A stretch of DNA of 45,918 nucleotides from a bacterium (GCA_019748235.1 JAIEPU010000178.1:1-45918); one strand, 5' to 3'; shown: positions 16,974 to 25,880, numbered from the stretch's first letter. Translations and numbers: made by a program. The notes: generated by a model not told the origin, from the letters alone.

Positions 16974-17762
16974 TTACTGATCGACGCCTGGGAATCCGCC
17001 CAGGAACGAGAGCATCTGACACGACAGATAGCAGTTCCAGAAGTACTGCAACGCATCGACCTTTTCCGAGATTGCGCCTTCCCGCTTCATTCGACCGATA
17101 AGGTAGGACGATATCTGCGCCGAGGCATCCACCCCATGCTTTTCGAGATGAGCAATCGCCCGGCGAGCTTGATCATCCGAGAATTCGAGCATCGTGCGGA
17201 GTGTCTTTTCACGTCCGACGCCGGTGATGTTCTTGTCCTCGTCCTCGACCACTTCAAGCGAGTAGTACTTCGCGATGAGCATGGTGGACAGGATGTACGC
17301 ATCCCGCATCGCGGTGAGCGTCGCATAGTGCATCTCGAGCCCGTCCCCCAGGTGCTTACGCAGGACCTTCAATAGCTCGAGACTGATCTTCAGCTGGGCG
17401 TAGTTCAGATCGCGGTCCATGTATTGCTTTCTCGCCACTTGGAGGGCCATTCCCTCACGATTGGCGAATTCCTCGATGTGCATGGTTTCAAACATGGTGA
17501 GGTTCGCAGCGGCGACATGCCGGTACAAGTTTGCTGCGAGCGCGATTTGCTCTTCGGCGGGGGCGGCTGGCCCGCCGGCCACGTTTAAATCCTGCAGGTT
17601 TTCATCCATTCCCATTAAGTCGATCAACGCGTATTGGTAGTACGCGGCGGCCATCTGAGCGTGGTAGATCTTGTCCGCTTCCTCGGTTGCCTCGAATTTG
17701 AGATGCTGATCGGCAAGGAGTGAAAAATAGATCGCTTCAATCAAGCAACTGAAAGCATCCAT
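16974..17762 (-). CDS. Alpha-helical protein of unknown function, in-frame continuation of the S16 protease frame
   Basis: 262 residues, nearly all predicted helix from composition ('IYFSLLADQHLKFEATEEADKIYHAQMAAAYYQYALIDLM', 'LKISLELLKVLRKHL', 'AIAHLEKHGVDASAQISSYLI'). I recognise no family. It is in the same reading frame as the S16 protease gene: the protease stop TAA (17775-17777) is followed by just four sense codons and then this ATG. There is no Shine-Dalgarno before the ATG, so it may be translated as a C-terminal extension by readthrough, by reinitiation, or may be the 3' half of a gene broken by one nonsense change. Together with the protease frame the reading would be 641 codons counting the stop position. 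The coding character is clear; the start is uncertain. Confidence 0.7.
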   Translation of the reverse strand: MDAFSCLIEAIYFSLLADQHLKFEATEEADKIYHAQMAAAYYQYALIDLMGMDENLQDLNVAGGPAAPAEEQIALAANLYRHVAAANLTMFETMHIEEFANREGMALQVARKQYMDRDLNYAQLKISLELLKVLRKHLGDGLEMHYATLTAMRDAYILSTMLIAKYYSLEVVEDEDKNITGVGREKTLRTMLEFSDDQARRAIAHLEKHGVDASAQISSYLIGRMKREGAISEKVDALQYFWNCYLSCQMLSFLGGFPGVDQ

Positions 17763-17766
17763 GTAA

Positions 17767-17791
17767 CAACCAGCTTATTGAAGGCTGGTTG
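17767..17791 (-). other. Hairpin with the S16 stop codon in its loop
   Basis: On the minus strand CAACCAGC (17791-17784) and GCTGGTTG (17774-17767) form a perfect 8-base-pair stem around the 9-base loop CTTCAATAA. The last three loop bases are the TAA stop of the protease gene. No T-run follows, so it is not an intrinsic terminator of the usual kind. It could influence termination, reinitiation or readthrough into the downstream same-frame sequence. The structure is read directly; its effect is inferred. Confidence 0.5.
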
Positions 17792-18899
17792 GCCGAATTC
17801 CCTTCAGCTTGCCGACGCCCAGGTCGATCATCGCCCAGGCGTTGGACGTCGTCTTCGCCTCTTTGATCATTTGCTCCAGGCCGCGCCTGGTTTGCACATC
17901 ATTGAGTCGGCCGGTCTCGAAGGCGCTCGTGGCGGTGTAGGTTGCTTCGAAAGCATTCCGCTGAGCGGCGACGATCTCTCCCTCGCGTAAAAAGCGTGAG
18001 CTCCGCTCCGCCATTTCAATGGCGGAATTCATCGTGTTGACGACGTTTTCTGTTTTCGCTTCATCGGGTAAATTGTCGTACGCGTTCTTCACCTGACCGA
18101 ATCGCGCGAGCCATTCCCGCGTTCGGGATTCGTACTGTCGAGCGACCTTGGGACTGAGGTTGGGCTCTCCAGTAACGGGTGGAAGTCGAGGCAAATCCTT
18201 TCCGGTCAGCATTCGGTAGGCTTCGTAGAGATCACTGATCGGCTTCACTTCCACGCCGAGCGATTGGCCCAGTTCAATCAGGTCGACTTCCTTCTTGAGA
18301 TTTTTGTCAACGTCGTATCGGCTGACGCCGGGGACGAGGACGAGTTTCTTACCGGCGGTGGCCGCTCCACGAATCTTGTGCGGGATGCCACCGACCGGGC
18401 CGATCGAAAAATCGGGATTGATCATCCCGGTCATCGCCGCATCCGAACGAAGGTCGTCTCCCCTCGCCGCCGCCACGATTCCGATGGTTAGAATTCCGCC
18501 CGCACTGGGGCCATCGATGCTACCTGAGAGGTCAAAGGTCACGTGTCGCGCGGCCGGGGTGAATCCGGTTACTTGAGCCGCCGCGGCCGTGGCCATCCAG
18601 GCCGACGCGCGCCAGATATTTCCCGAACCACCGACTTCATCCTCGTAAATGCCGACTCGAAATGTCTTGGAGTCATCGGGATTGATCGTCACCTTCACCG
18701 TTTCCACCCGGCCCAAAGCCCCCGCGTCTGTGTCATAGATCACAAGGGCCGAGACATTGCGTGAACGTGGAGGCCGGAGAGTGAATTGGGCAGAGTTGGT
18801 GGGAGGATCATCCGCGCTCGCGATCGAAATTAATCCCGGGGTTAAAAACAACGAAAGCAGAATAGTTGTCATCAGACGAATCGAGGCGGGCTGGAACAT
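17775..18899 (-). CDS. Exported Lon-like S16 serine protease without ATPase domain
   Basis: 374 residues. An N-terminal signal peptide (about 1-29, 'LLSLFLTPGLISIASA') precedes a Lon proteolytic domain (about 45-225). The catalytic dyad is intact: Ser132 in 'DGPSAGG' and Lys175 in 'GGIPHK', 43 residues apart, exactly the spacing in E. coli Lon (Ser679, Lys722). 'AAMTGMINPDFSIGPVGGI' matches Lon's 'AMTGEI...GxxxPxGG'. There is no AAA+ module, so unlike Lon it cannot unfold substrates with ATP and, if exported, would work in the periplasm without nucleotide. A helical C-terminal part (260-374) follows. The gene ends in a TAA placed inside a small hairpin, and the frame continues open for another 266 codons. 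GGAG eight bases before the ATG at 18899 supports this start. Confidence 0.83.
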   Translation of the reverse strand: MFQPASIRLMTTILLSLFLTPGLISIASADDPPTNSAQFTLRPPRSRNVSALVIYDTDAGALGRVETVKVTINPDDSKTFRVGIYEDEVGGSGNIWRASAWMATAAAAQVTGFTPAARHVTFDLSGSIDGPSAGGILTIGIVAAARGDDLRSDAAMTGMINPDFSIGPVGGIPHKIRGAATAGKKLVLVPGVSRYDVDKNLKKEVDLIELGQSLGVEVKPISDLYEAYRMLTGKDLPRLPPVTGEPNLSPKVARQYESRTREWLARFGQVKNAYDNLPDEAKTENVVNTMNSAIEMAERSSRFLREGEIVAAQRNAFEATYTATSAFETGRLNDVQTRRGLEQMIKEAKTTSNAWAMIDLGVGKLKGIRPTSLQ

Positions 18900-19342
18900 C
18901 TTCCATTCTCCAGAGGCTTTGTGAAAGAGTGCCCTCCCGATGGGGTATGTCTTTCGATTCGCCTCAAATCAGCTAACAAAATCTTCAGGCCTTTCCAGTA
19001 TGCCGACCCGGCGTTCCCCCTCCTAGCGCGAACCTTTCCATGTCTCGACGAATGAGTTGGAAGCATCGTTACAGATGGAACGGCAAGGACTTCAGATTGC
19101 GAAACCAACGTTTTCCATCCCTGGTCCGTTCGATTACAATGCTTCGTGCGAAACAGAAAGGCTCGTCCGCGAGTCTAATCATTAGGGGGCTGTTCCGTGC
19201 GCCGTTAATCGGGGGGAATAAGGCGTAGTAAGAAGGAAGGCCCTAGCACTCGCTTACCGAGTATCTCATTTTGATTTGTATTTCGATCCCGCCCGATGTG
19301 TCGATGACCGACATCGATTAACCGCAGCCAGAGAGAGTCGCC
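18900..19342. other. Divergent intergenic region
   Basis: About 440 bases between the divergent S16 protease and PSC/DUF1553 genes; it should hold both promoters. I could not place a convincing -35/-10 pair: TACAAT at 19135-19140 has no acceptable -35 at the right distance. A 62-codon open frame at 19040-19228 (+) has Arg-rich, unprotein-like composition and no ribosome binding site. Nothing else recognisable. Confidence 0.4.
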
Positions 19343-22300
19343 ATGGCAGAACGGTCAGTTCGTTTGCTCGTTGTTGGATTCGTGGCCTGTTCGCTCTCAA
19401 CTCTTCGAGCGGGCGACCTTCAGTACAATCGCGACATTCGGCCAATCCTTTCCGAGATGTGCTTCCGCTGCCACGGACCGGACAGTGCGGCTCGCAAGGC
19501 GGACCTTCGTCTGGACCTGCGGGATGCCGCCATCCAATCGGGAGCGATTACTGTTGGTAAGCCAGACGACAGCGAACTCGTGAAGCGACTTTATTCGACC
19601 GACCCCGAACAAGTCATGCCACCCCCGTCCCCTCACAAAGGAATGACCGACGGGCAAAAGGAGCTACTCAAGCGATGGATCGCAGAGGGAGCGGAATATC
19701 AACCTCACTGGTCATTCATCGCCCCCGTTCGTCCTGCGGTTCCCGCAGTGAAGGATGCTTCATGGCCGAAGAATCCGATCGACAGCTTCATTCTCGCTCG
19801 CATCGAAGCAGCGGGATTAACGCCCACTCCAGAAGCGGATCGTCATACGTTGGCTCGAAGGCTTTCACTGGATCTTCGCGGGTTGCCTCCCACACCGGAA
19901 GAGGTGAACGAATTCGTCAACGATTCTTCACCTGATGCGTACGAGGCATATGTCGATCGGCTGCTCGCCTCGAAGCATTGGGGGGAACATCGAGGACGCT
20001 ATTGGTTAGATGCCGCTCGCTATGCCGACACACACGGCATCCACTTCGACAATTTTCGAGAGATGTGGTCCTACCGCGATTGGGTGATCAATGCCTTCAA
20101 TCAAAATGTTCCCTTCGATCGTTTCACTATCGAGCAGTTAGCAGGGGACTTGCTCCCAGAACGGACGCTCGATCAGCAGGTCGCGTCGGGATTCAATCGT
20201 TGCAACATGACGACGAATGAGGGAGGAGTCATTCCCGAGGAATATGCTGTTCTTTACGCTCGCGATCGAACGGAGACGACGGCTCAAGTTTGGATGGGAC
20301 TGACGGCAAACTGCGCAACGTGTCACGATCACAAATACGATCCGCTGAGCCAAAAAGAGTTCTACGAGCTTTCTGCATTTTTCAACAACACCACGCAGAA
20401 CCCCATGGATGGCAACATTAAGGACACGCCTCCCATCGTGATCGTTCCACAGCCGGACGATCGTGAGAAGTATGCCAAGCTCGGTGGAGAAATCGGCGAA
20501 GCGAAACAAAAGACCGAAGCGCACGTCGCTTCGTGTAAGCCGGAATTTGAGAAGTGGCAGGGAGAGACAAAGCCAGAGACGGTGGCCGCCATGGTCCCCA
20601 CCGATTCGTTGTCGTTCCTCGCACCACTCTCGGACGGGACTGACAAGCTGGTAAAGGTGAAGCTTTCGGGCGAGGATCGCGAGATCACGATGGGGAGCCC
20701 GATCACCTGGGAGGCGGGGTACGCCGCCCCCAAAGCGCTGAAAACACGTCCTGAGTACAGCGTCGAGGTGCCGGAGGCGGGTAACTTCGACACGAATCAG
20801 CCGTTTTCGTGTGGCGTCTGGGTCAAGCTTCCGAAGGAAGGAATGACCGGTGCGCTCGTGGCTCGCATGGATGAATCGAGTGCGTATCGTGGTTGGGATC
20901 TCTGGGTACAGAACAACCGATTCGGCTCTCACATCGTTCACGAATGGCCGGGCGACGCGTTGAAGGTTGTTTCCAAGCAAGAACTCAAGCCGGGCATTTG
21001 GTACCACCTGCTCCTTACCTACGACGGCGGCGGACAACTCGGAGGGGTGAAGCTTTATGTGAACGGCTCGCTCCAAGAGACCGACGTCGAAGCGAGACAG
21101 CTCAAGGGAAGTATCAAGACGGCGGTCGGACTCAAAGTCGCGCAGCGAAACACCACGGCCCGTCTCGATGACATTGTCATCCAAGATCTTCGCATCTATT
21201 CGAAAACTCTTTCCTCCTCGGAAGTATCGCAAGTTGCGGGTTCGACGCGGGCGTCTTATCTCGTGGGTAAGCCGAAAGCAGAGCGATCGGATCAAGAGAC
21301 CGAAGAGCTTTTCCGTTGGTGGCTTCCCGTTCTGGACAAGACGTATCAAGAGTTGAATGCGCGGTCTGAGGCGCTGCAGGCCGAGAAGGCCGCCATCGAA
21401 GGTCGAGCGACGATCGCTCATGTGATGCAGGAAAAGCAAGACCCTGCGATGGCATATGTGCTCTATCGCGGTGAGTACGATAAGAGACGGGACAAGGTCA
21501 CTCCGACCACCCCGACCGTTCTGCCCGCAATGGCCGCTGATCTGCCGCGAACGCGTCTTGGTCTCGCGAAGTGGCTCCTTCAACCCGAGCACCCGCTCAC
21601 CGCGCGTGTCACCGTGAATCGCTTTTGGCAGGAGGTGTTCGGAGCTGGGATCGTCCGAACGACGGGAGACCTTGGGATGATGGGTGAGCTTCCGTCGCAT
21701 CCTGAATTGATCGATTGGTTGGCGATCGAATTTCGCGAATCGGGTTGGGACGTCAAGAAGTTCTTCAAGATGTTGGTGATGTCCGCGACTTATCGACAAT
21801 CCGCTGTGGCGACACAGGAAAAGATCGAGAAAGATCCAGCGAATCGTCTGCTCGCTCGTGGGCCTCGATTCCGCATGGATGCCGAGATGATTCGCGATTA
21901 TGCCCTCGCTTCGAGCGGGCTACTCTCCGAGAAAATCGGCGGACCCAGCGTCAAGCCGTATCAGCCTGAGGGGGTCTGGGAGGCGGTTGCGATGATCGGC
22001 AGTAACACACGTGACTATAAACAGGATAGTGGCGATAGCCTGTATCGCCGGAGCATGTACACGTTCTGGAAGCGCGCGGCTCCTCCCGCGTCGATGGATA
22101 TCTTCAACGCCCCCAATCGTGAGGTTTGCACCGTCCGACGCGAGCGCACGAACACGCCGCTGCAAGCACTCGTTACGCTGAATGATCCGCAGTTTGTTGA
22201 AGCGGCGAGAGTATTGGCGGAGCGGACGATCAAACAAGCGGGAGACTCGGACGATGCGAAGATCGATTTCATCACGAATCGTCTTTTGTCGCGCTCGCTG

Positions 22301-22498
22301 CGTGACGAGGAACGGCCGGTCGTGCGGCAGTCCTTCGCGGATCTCTCCGCCTATTATCTGTCACATCCCGATGATGCGAAGAAATTGATCGCCGTCGGGG
22401 AGTCGAAGGCTGATTCTTCAGTCGACGTGATCAAGCTTGCCAGTTGGACGATGCTAATCAACGAGCTCATGAATCTCGACGAAGTGCTGTGCAAATAG
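19343..22498 (+). CDS. PSC1 cytochrome / DUF1549 / LamG / DUF1553 protein
   Basis: 1051 residues, exported (signal peptide about 1-23). Domains in order: planctomycete cytochrome c (PSC1) with heme motif CFRCH near residues 40-44 and 'VMPPPSPHKGMTDGQKELLKRWI'; DUF1549 (about 130-340) with 'FILARIEAAGLTPTPEADRHTLARRLSLDLRGLPPTPEEV' and the second CxxCH-type motif CATCH at 324-328; a LamG/concanavalin-like insert (about 420-640) with 'LKPGIWYHLLLTYDGG' and 'KLYVNGSLQ'; then DUF1553 (about 720-1020) with 'HPLTARVTVNRFWQEVFGAGIV' and 'NREVCTVRRERTNTPLQALVTLNDPQF'. Such proteins are a hallmark of planctomycetes, always paired with a DUF1501 protein as here, and are suspected to act on complex polysaccharides with redox chemistry; the reaction is unknown. 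GAGAG upstream of the ATG is a weak ribosome site. Confidence 0.9.
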   Translation: MAERSVRLLVVGFVACSLSTLRAGDLQYNRDIRPILSEMCFRCHGPDSAARKADLRLDLRDAAIQSGAITVGKPDDSELVKRLYSTDPEQVMPPPSPHKGMTDGQKELLKRWIAEGAEYQPHWSFIAPVRPAVPAVKDASWPKNPIDSFILARIEAAGLTPTPEADRHTLARRLSLDLRGLPPTPEEVNEFVNDSSPDAYEAYVDRLLASKHWGEHRGRYWLDAARYADTHGIHFDNFREMWSYRDWVINAFNQNVPFDRFTIEQLAGDLLPERTLDQQVASGFNRCNMTTNEGGVIPEEYAVLYARDRTETTAQVWMGLTANCATCHDHKYDPLSQKEFYELSAFFNNTTQNPMDGNIKDTPPIVIVPQPDDREKYAKLGGEIGEAKQKTEAHVASCKPEFEKWQGETKPETVAAMVPTDSLSFLAPLSDGTDKLVKVKLSGEDREITMGSPITWEAGYAAPKALKTRPEYSVEVPEAGNFDTNQPFSCGVWVKLPKEGMTGALVARMDESSAYRGWDLWVQNNRFGSHIVHEWPGDALKVVSKQELKPGIWYHLLLTYDGGGQLGGVKLYVNGSLQETDVEARQLKGSIKTAVGLKVAQRNTTARLDDIVIQDLRIYSKTLSSSEVSQVAGSTRASYLVGKPKAERSDQETEELFRWWLPVLDKTYQELNARSEALQAEKAAIEGRATIAHVMQEKQDPAMAYVLYRGEYDKRRDKVTPTTPTVLPAMAADLPRTRLGLAKWLLQPEHPLTARVTVNRFWQEVFGAGIVRTTGDLGMMGELPSHPELIDWLAIEFRESGWDVKKFFKMLVMSATYRQSAVATQEKIEKDPANRLLARGPRFRMDAEMIRDYALASSGLLSEKIGGPSVKPYQPEGVWEAVAMIGSNTRDYKQDSGDSLYRRSMYTFWKRAAPPASMDIFNAPNREVCTVRRERTNTPLQALVTLNDPQFVEAARVLAERTIKQAGDSDDAKIDFITNRLLSRSLRDEERPVVRQSFADLSAYYLSHPDDAKKLIAVGESKADSSVDVIKLASWTMLINELMNLDEVLCK

Positions 22499-22528
22499 TC
22501 GCCGCGACCGTTGAGTAAAGGGATGAAC

Positions 22529-23992
22529 ATGAATCTCGCACAAGAGTGGGTTCAAAGCGAAACGCGTCGGCAATTCCTCGGTCGAGGGGTGAACGCCGTC
22601 GGTTGGGCGGCTCTTGCCTCCATGTTGGGACAGGGGGCGGAACCCGCACTTGCGGCAGCCAATGAATCCGCCGCATCCGCGATCGGTCCGCATTTCGCAC
22701 CCAAGGCGAAGCACGTCATTTATCTTCACATGGTCGGTGGGCCGTCGCAGCTCGACCTGTTCGATTACAAACCGAAAATGAATGATTGGTACGATAAAGA
22801 TCTCCCGGAATCGATTCGTAACGGGCAACGCCTGACGACGATGACCTCGGGGCAGAAACGATTCCCCATCGCGCCCTCCAAATACAAGTTCGCGCAGCAT
22901 GGCGAGTGCGGCATGTGGGTGAGCGAGCTGTTCCCGAACATCTCAAAGATCGTCGACGAGATGTGCTTCATTCGAAGCATGCACACCGAAGCGATCAATC
23001 ACGAGCCGGCAATCAGTTACATGCAAACCGGCAATCAGATCACCGGTAAGCCCTGTCTTGGATCGTGGGCTTCTTATGGTCTCGGCTCATTGAATCAGAA
23101 TCTGCCGACATTCGTTGTTCTTGTCGCCAAGCCGAGCAACACCGAGCAAGTGCAGGCTATCTCCGCCCGGCTTTGGTCATCGGGATATCTTCCGGGTGAC
23201 TATGCGGGTGTTTCGTTCCGTTCCGGGGGCGATCCGATCCTCTACATCAACAATCCTCCGGGAGTCCCCACGGAGATTCGCCGCAAGACGCTCGATGGTC
23301 TGCGATCACTCAATGAAATGAATTATAAAGTCGTGGGAGACCCTGAGACCCACACCCGAATTCAGCAGTACGAACTTGCATTCCGCATGCAGGCGAGCGT
23401 GCCCGATCTAACGGACATTTCCAACGAACCGGAATTGACTCACAAGCTGTACGGCGATGATTTGAAGAAGCCGGGCTCTTTCGCACACTCGGTGCTCCTC
23501 GCGCGGCGAATGGTCGAACGAGGCGTTCGCTTCATCCAGATCTACCACAACAACTGGGACACGCACGCGAACGTATCGGGTCGGCTCCCCGATCAATGCC
23601 GAGATGTCGATCAACCGATTCATGGGCTGATCACCGATCTGAAGAACCGGGGACTTTTTGACGACACGCTGATCATTTGGGGTGGTGAATTCGGACGCAC
23701 CATCTACTCCCAGGGAGGACTTTCCAAGGACAACTACGGCCGTGATCATCACCCTCGTTGCTTCACCATGTGGATGGCGGGAGGGGGTTCACGTCCAGGC
23801 GCCATCTACGGCGAGACGGACGATTTCTCTTACAACATCATCAAGGACCCTTGCCACATCCACGACTTCCACGCGACGGTCTTGAAACTCCTCGGTTTCG
23901 ATCACGAGCGGTTCACTTATAAGTTCCAAGGGCTCGATCAGCGATTGACGGGAGTGGAACCAACGAAAGTAATCCAAGAACTGCTTGCATAA
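22529..23992 (+). CDS. DUF1501 protein with Tat signal
   Basis: 487 residues. A twin-arginine signal is visible ('ETRRQFLGRGVNAVGWAALASML', residues about 11-33), so it is probably exported folded. The body matches DUF1501, a member of the alkaline phosphatase/sulfatase-like superfamily: 'HVIYLHMVGGPSQLDLFDYKP', 'RRMVERGVRFIQIYHNNWDTH', 'TLIIWGGEFGRT' and 'GRDHHPRCFTMWMAGGG' supply the metal-ligand-like Asp, His and Glu residues. DUF1501 genes follow PSC1/DUF1553 genes throughout planctomycetes (here after about 30 bases), implying a joint extracytoplasmic process. The start is set at the third possible codon (22529) because AAAGGG sits six to seven bases ahead of it; the ATG at 22523 touches that site and a TTG at 22511 has none. 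Confidence 0.9.
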   Translation: MNLAQEWVQSETRRQFLGRGVNAVGWAALASMLGQGAEPALAAANESAASAIGPHFAPKAKHVIYLHMVGGPSQLDLFDYKPKMNDWYDKDLPESIRNGQRLTTMTSGQKRFPIAPSKYKFAQHGECGMWVSELFPNISKIVDEMCFIRSMHTEAINHEPAISYMQTGNQITGKPCLGSWASYGLGSLNQNLPTFVVLVAKPSNTEQVQAISARLWSSGYLPGDYAGVSFRSGGDPILYINNPPGVPTEIRRKTLDGLRSLNEMNYKVVGDPETHTRIQQYELAFRMQASVPDLTDISNEPELTHKLYGDDLKKPGSFAHSVLLARRMVERGVRFIQIYHNNWDTHANVSGRLPDQCRDVDQPIHGLITDLKNRGLFDDTLIIWGGEFGRTIYSQGGLSKDNYGRDHHPRCFTMWMAGGGSRPGAIYGETDDFSYNIIKDPCHIHDFHATVLKLLGFDHERFTYKFQGLDQRLTGVEPTKVIQELLA

Positions 23993-24020
23993 TTCTGTTT
24001 CGGTTGCGGAGTGTTCCTAA

Positions 24021-24045
24021 CCCGTCGTGACCTGTTCACGGGGTC
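24021..24045 (+). terminator. Weak hairpin after DUF1501 gene
   Basis: CGTGA (24026-24030) and TCACG (24036-24040) pair around a 5-base loop, about 34 bases past the DUF1501 stop, followed by GGGTCTTTCC on the plus strand. It lies between convergent genes. The stem is short and the T-run broken, so function as a terminator is only possible. Confidence 0.25.
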
Positions 24046-24050
24046 TTTCC

Positions 24051-25070
24051 TCATGCTCCAAACTTCTGCTCGGCGAGCATCGCCACCGCATAGGCGCAGG
24101 CGGCTCGCGAAGTAGCCGGGGACAAGGTCTTTGACAGAGAATGCACTTTTACGCCGCGAACTTCGTTCATTTCCTCGATTAGTTGTCTCGCGAGGAATTC
24201 ACCTTCACCGCTGGTGATGATGACATCGACGGTTTCGAAGGATGTCCTTTTGACGGCAAGCAGTGCGTCCTTCAGGTCGCTTAATTGAGCTTCTCTGATC
24301 TGCTCCGCGAAAGCCGTTCCTTGAACACGATCGAAGTGGGTTCGATCTGAACCGATCATGCGTGCCATTCGGTCCACGGCAAAGGGAATGGTCTCGGGGC
24401 GATTGTCGGCAGTGTCCGATTCAACGGAACTTTCCACGATCTGGCCCATGACGAGATAAGCATCCAGACTTGTGGCAAAGAGTTCGCGCATCAACGGATA
24501 TTCGATTCCGTTCAAACGGACACTGCTTCGGATCGACGCGATCGGCGTGCGTCGGACGCCGTGATAGACGAGTTCCCGACTCGCTAAGCGGTCGGGATCA
24601 GTCCTTCCGCGCGGAATCGGCACGCCTAGATTAATGGGAATGATGTCCGTCGTCGTCGAGCCGATGTCGATTAGAATCGCTTGCTGCTGCCTGAAGAATT
24701 GCCCAGCAAAGATCGCCAGTGCCAACCAATTCGCCGCGCCGGTTTCCCATGGCGTGTCGCGTGCATGTTCCGCATCACAAAACTCTCCTGTCGTTTGCCA
24801 TATGTGGAGGGATGCCTCTGTCCCAAATGCTTCTTCCGTGGACTTCAATATTCGGCGGACCCCTTCCTCTTTTGTTTGGAAGGCATCGCATAGCTCGCCA
24901 GTCATGGTGAGCGCGATTCGATCGTACGTGGCGGATTGACAGAGCGATGTCAATGTATCGGCTAACAGATCCGGTGATCGCCAGAGTGGAAATCGAATTG
25001 AACTCACCCAGCCATCAGAAGTGGAAGCCTTGATGCTTGCCCCACCGATATCCAGGCCGAGTGTCGTCAA
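24051..25070 (-). CDS. MfnF-like protein, H4MPT-linked C1 transfer pathway
   Basis: 339 residues of the hydantoinase/oxoprolinase-related ASKHA fold. 'TTLGLDIGGASIKAS' at the start and 'AILIDIGSTTTDIIPI' near 170 are its two phosphate-binding loops, and 'RRTPIASI' and 'SRAACAYAVAMLAE' also match. The archaeal member MfnF joins two precursors in methanofuran biosynthesis; bacterial members are found with tetrahydromethanopterin/methanofuran C1 genes in methylotrophs and planctomycetes, where the pathway oxidises or detoxifies formaldehyde. The start is TTG at 25070: AGGAG (25078-25082) precedes it by seven bases and the protein begins with the conserved loop. It follows the PHP gene after 18 bases, in one operon. 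Function by family, not shown. Confidence 0.8.
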   Translation of the reverse strand: MTTLGLDIGGASIKASTSDGWVSSIRFPLWRSPDLLADTLTSLCQSATYDRIALTMTGELCDAFQTKEEGVRRILKSTEEAFGTEASLHIWQTTGEFCDAEHARDTPWETGAANWLALAIFAGQFFRQQQAILIDIGSTTTDIIPINLGVPIPRGRTDPDRLASRELVYHGVRRTPIASIRSSVRLNGIEYPLMRELFATSLDAYLVMGQIVESSVESDTADNRPETIPFAVDRMARMIGSDRTHFDRVQGTAFAEQIREAQLSDLKDALLAVKRTSFETVDVIITSGEGEFLARQLIEEMNEVRGVKVHSLSKTLSPATSRAACAYAVAMLAEQKFGA

Positions 25071-25088
25071 AGGGTGGCTCCTGGCAGA

Positions 25089-25874
25089 TTATCGGCGACG
25101 TAATCGAGTGAGCCAGCCGAGAGACTGGGCGCGTCGGACGTCGCGTCCTTCGATAATTGCAAGCGGGTTCTCCGTCATCAATAGCTGAGCGGTGTCACTA
25201 CTCGTCCAGTGGCTGACGATCGCCTGAGCTTCTTTCATACGAGTCGGTCGTCGGTCAACAGAGTGCGAGTCGCTGGCAATGACATGGACCAATCCGCGCT
25301 GAATCAAACGTCGGCATGTTTCGATCGTCGCGGGAAAGTAGGTGTTCGTGATGGATTCGGCGTTCACTTGAATCACGTAGCCGCGTTGAATTAGCTCTTC
25401 GACACGGTTTGGGTTATGGGCGACGATATCGTACCGTTCCACGTGTGCCAAAATCGGTTTCAGCCCATGCGGCGAAAGCATCTCTGGAACAAGGGCCGCG
25501 AATGAGGGGAAAGGGCGGGGAAACTCTACCAGGGCATACCGGCCGGCGTCCCCCATGGTGACCAAATCAGGAAGTAGATGGGGGAGGTTCTCGATCGTCG
25601 CGGAATCAAGCATCCATTCCGCATTGGGGACGATGCGCAGGGGGATATCCTCCGCCTCTAAGCGGATTTTCAGCTCCCCAAATTTTTCCGTGATTTCCGT
25701 CCGGTGGACCGAGGCGAAATGGCCTCGTTGGTGGCAAGTGGCCGCGACGAGGGTCGTTCCGGTCTCCACCATTTGCCGGCAGAGAGCCAGGGCATCCTCT
25801 ATCCGGCGGGGTCCGTCGTCCAGTCCCACGAAGAGGTGGGCGTGCAGATCGACGAATCCTGCCGGATCAGTCAA
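25089..25874 (-). CDS. CpsB/YwqE-like PHP-family phosphatase
   Basis: 261 residues. PHP metal-ligand motifs of the CpsB/CapC/YwqE group are in order: 'VDLHAHLFVGLDDGPRR' (residues 8-24), 'ATCHQRGHF' near 45, 'NAEWMLD' near 84, 'ILAHVERYDIV' near 140 and 'VIASDSHSVDRRP' near 197. Characterised members are Mn-dependent tyrosine phosphatases controlling capsule kinases; the bacterial-tyrosine-kinase partner is not in the window. The only possible start is a TTG at 25874, since an in-frame stop lies just before it; it is six bases after the stop of the 38-codon basic peptide gene, so translational coupling is likely. Second gene in the operon with the MfnF-like gene, a combination I cannot explain functionally. 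Confidence 0.78.
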   Translation of the reverse strand: MTDPAGFVDLHAHLFVGLDDGPRRIEDALALCRQMVETGTTLVAATCHQRGHFASVHRTEITEKFGELKIRLEAEDIPLRIVPNAEWMLDSATIENLPHLLPDLVTMGDAGRYALVEFPRPFPSFAALVPEMLSPHGLKPILAHVERYDIVAHNPNRVEELIQRGYVIQVNAESITNTYFPATIETCRRLIQRGLVHVIASDSHSVDRRPTRMKEAQAIVSHWTSSDTAQLLMTENPLAIIEGRDVRRAQSLGWLTRLRRR

Positions 25875-25880
25875 TGGTCG

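Noticed and set aside
19040-19228. 62-codon open frame in the S16/PSC1 gap
   Set aside because: Arg-rich, no ribosome site, no recognisable motif.
20138-21799. 553-codon open frame antisense to the PSC1/DUF1553 gene
   Set aside because: It is a codon-bias shadow of a well-supported gene; its product is His/Arg/Leu-rich and matches nothing.
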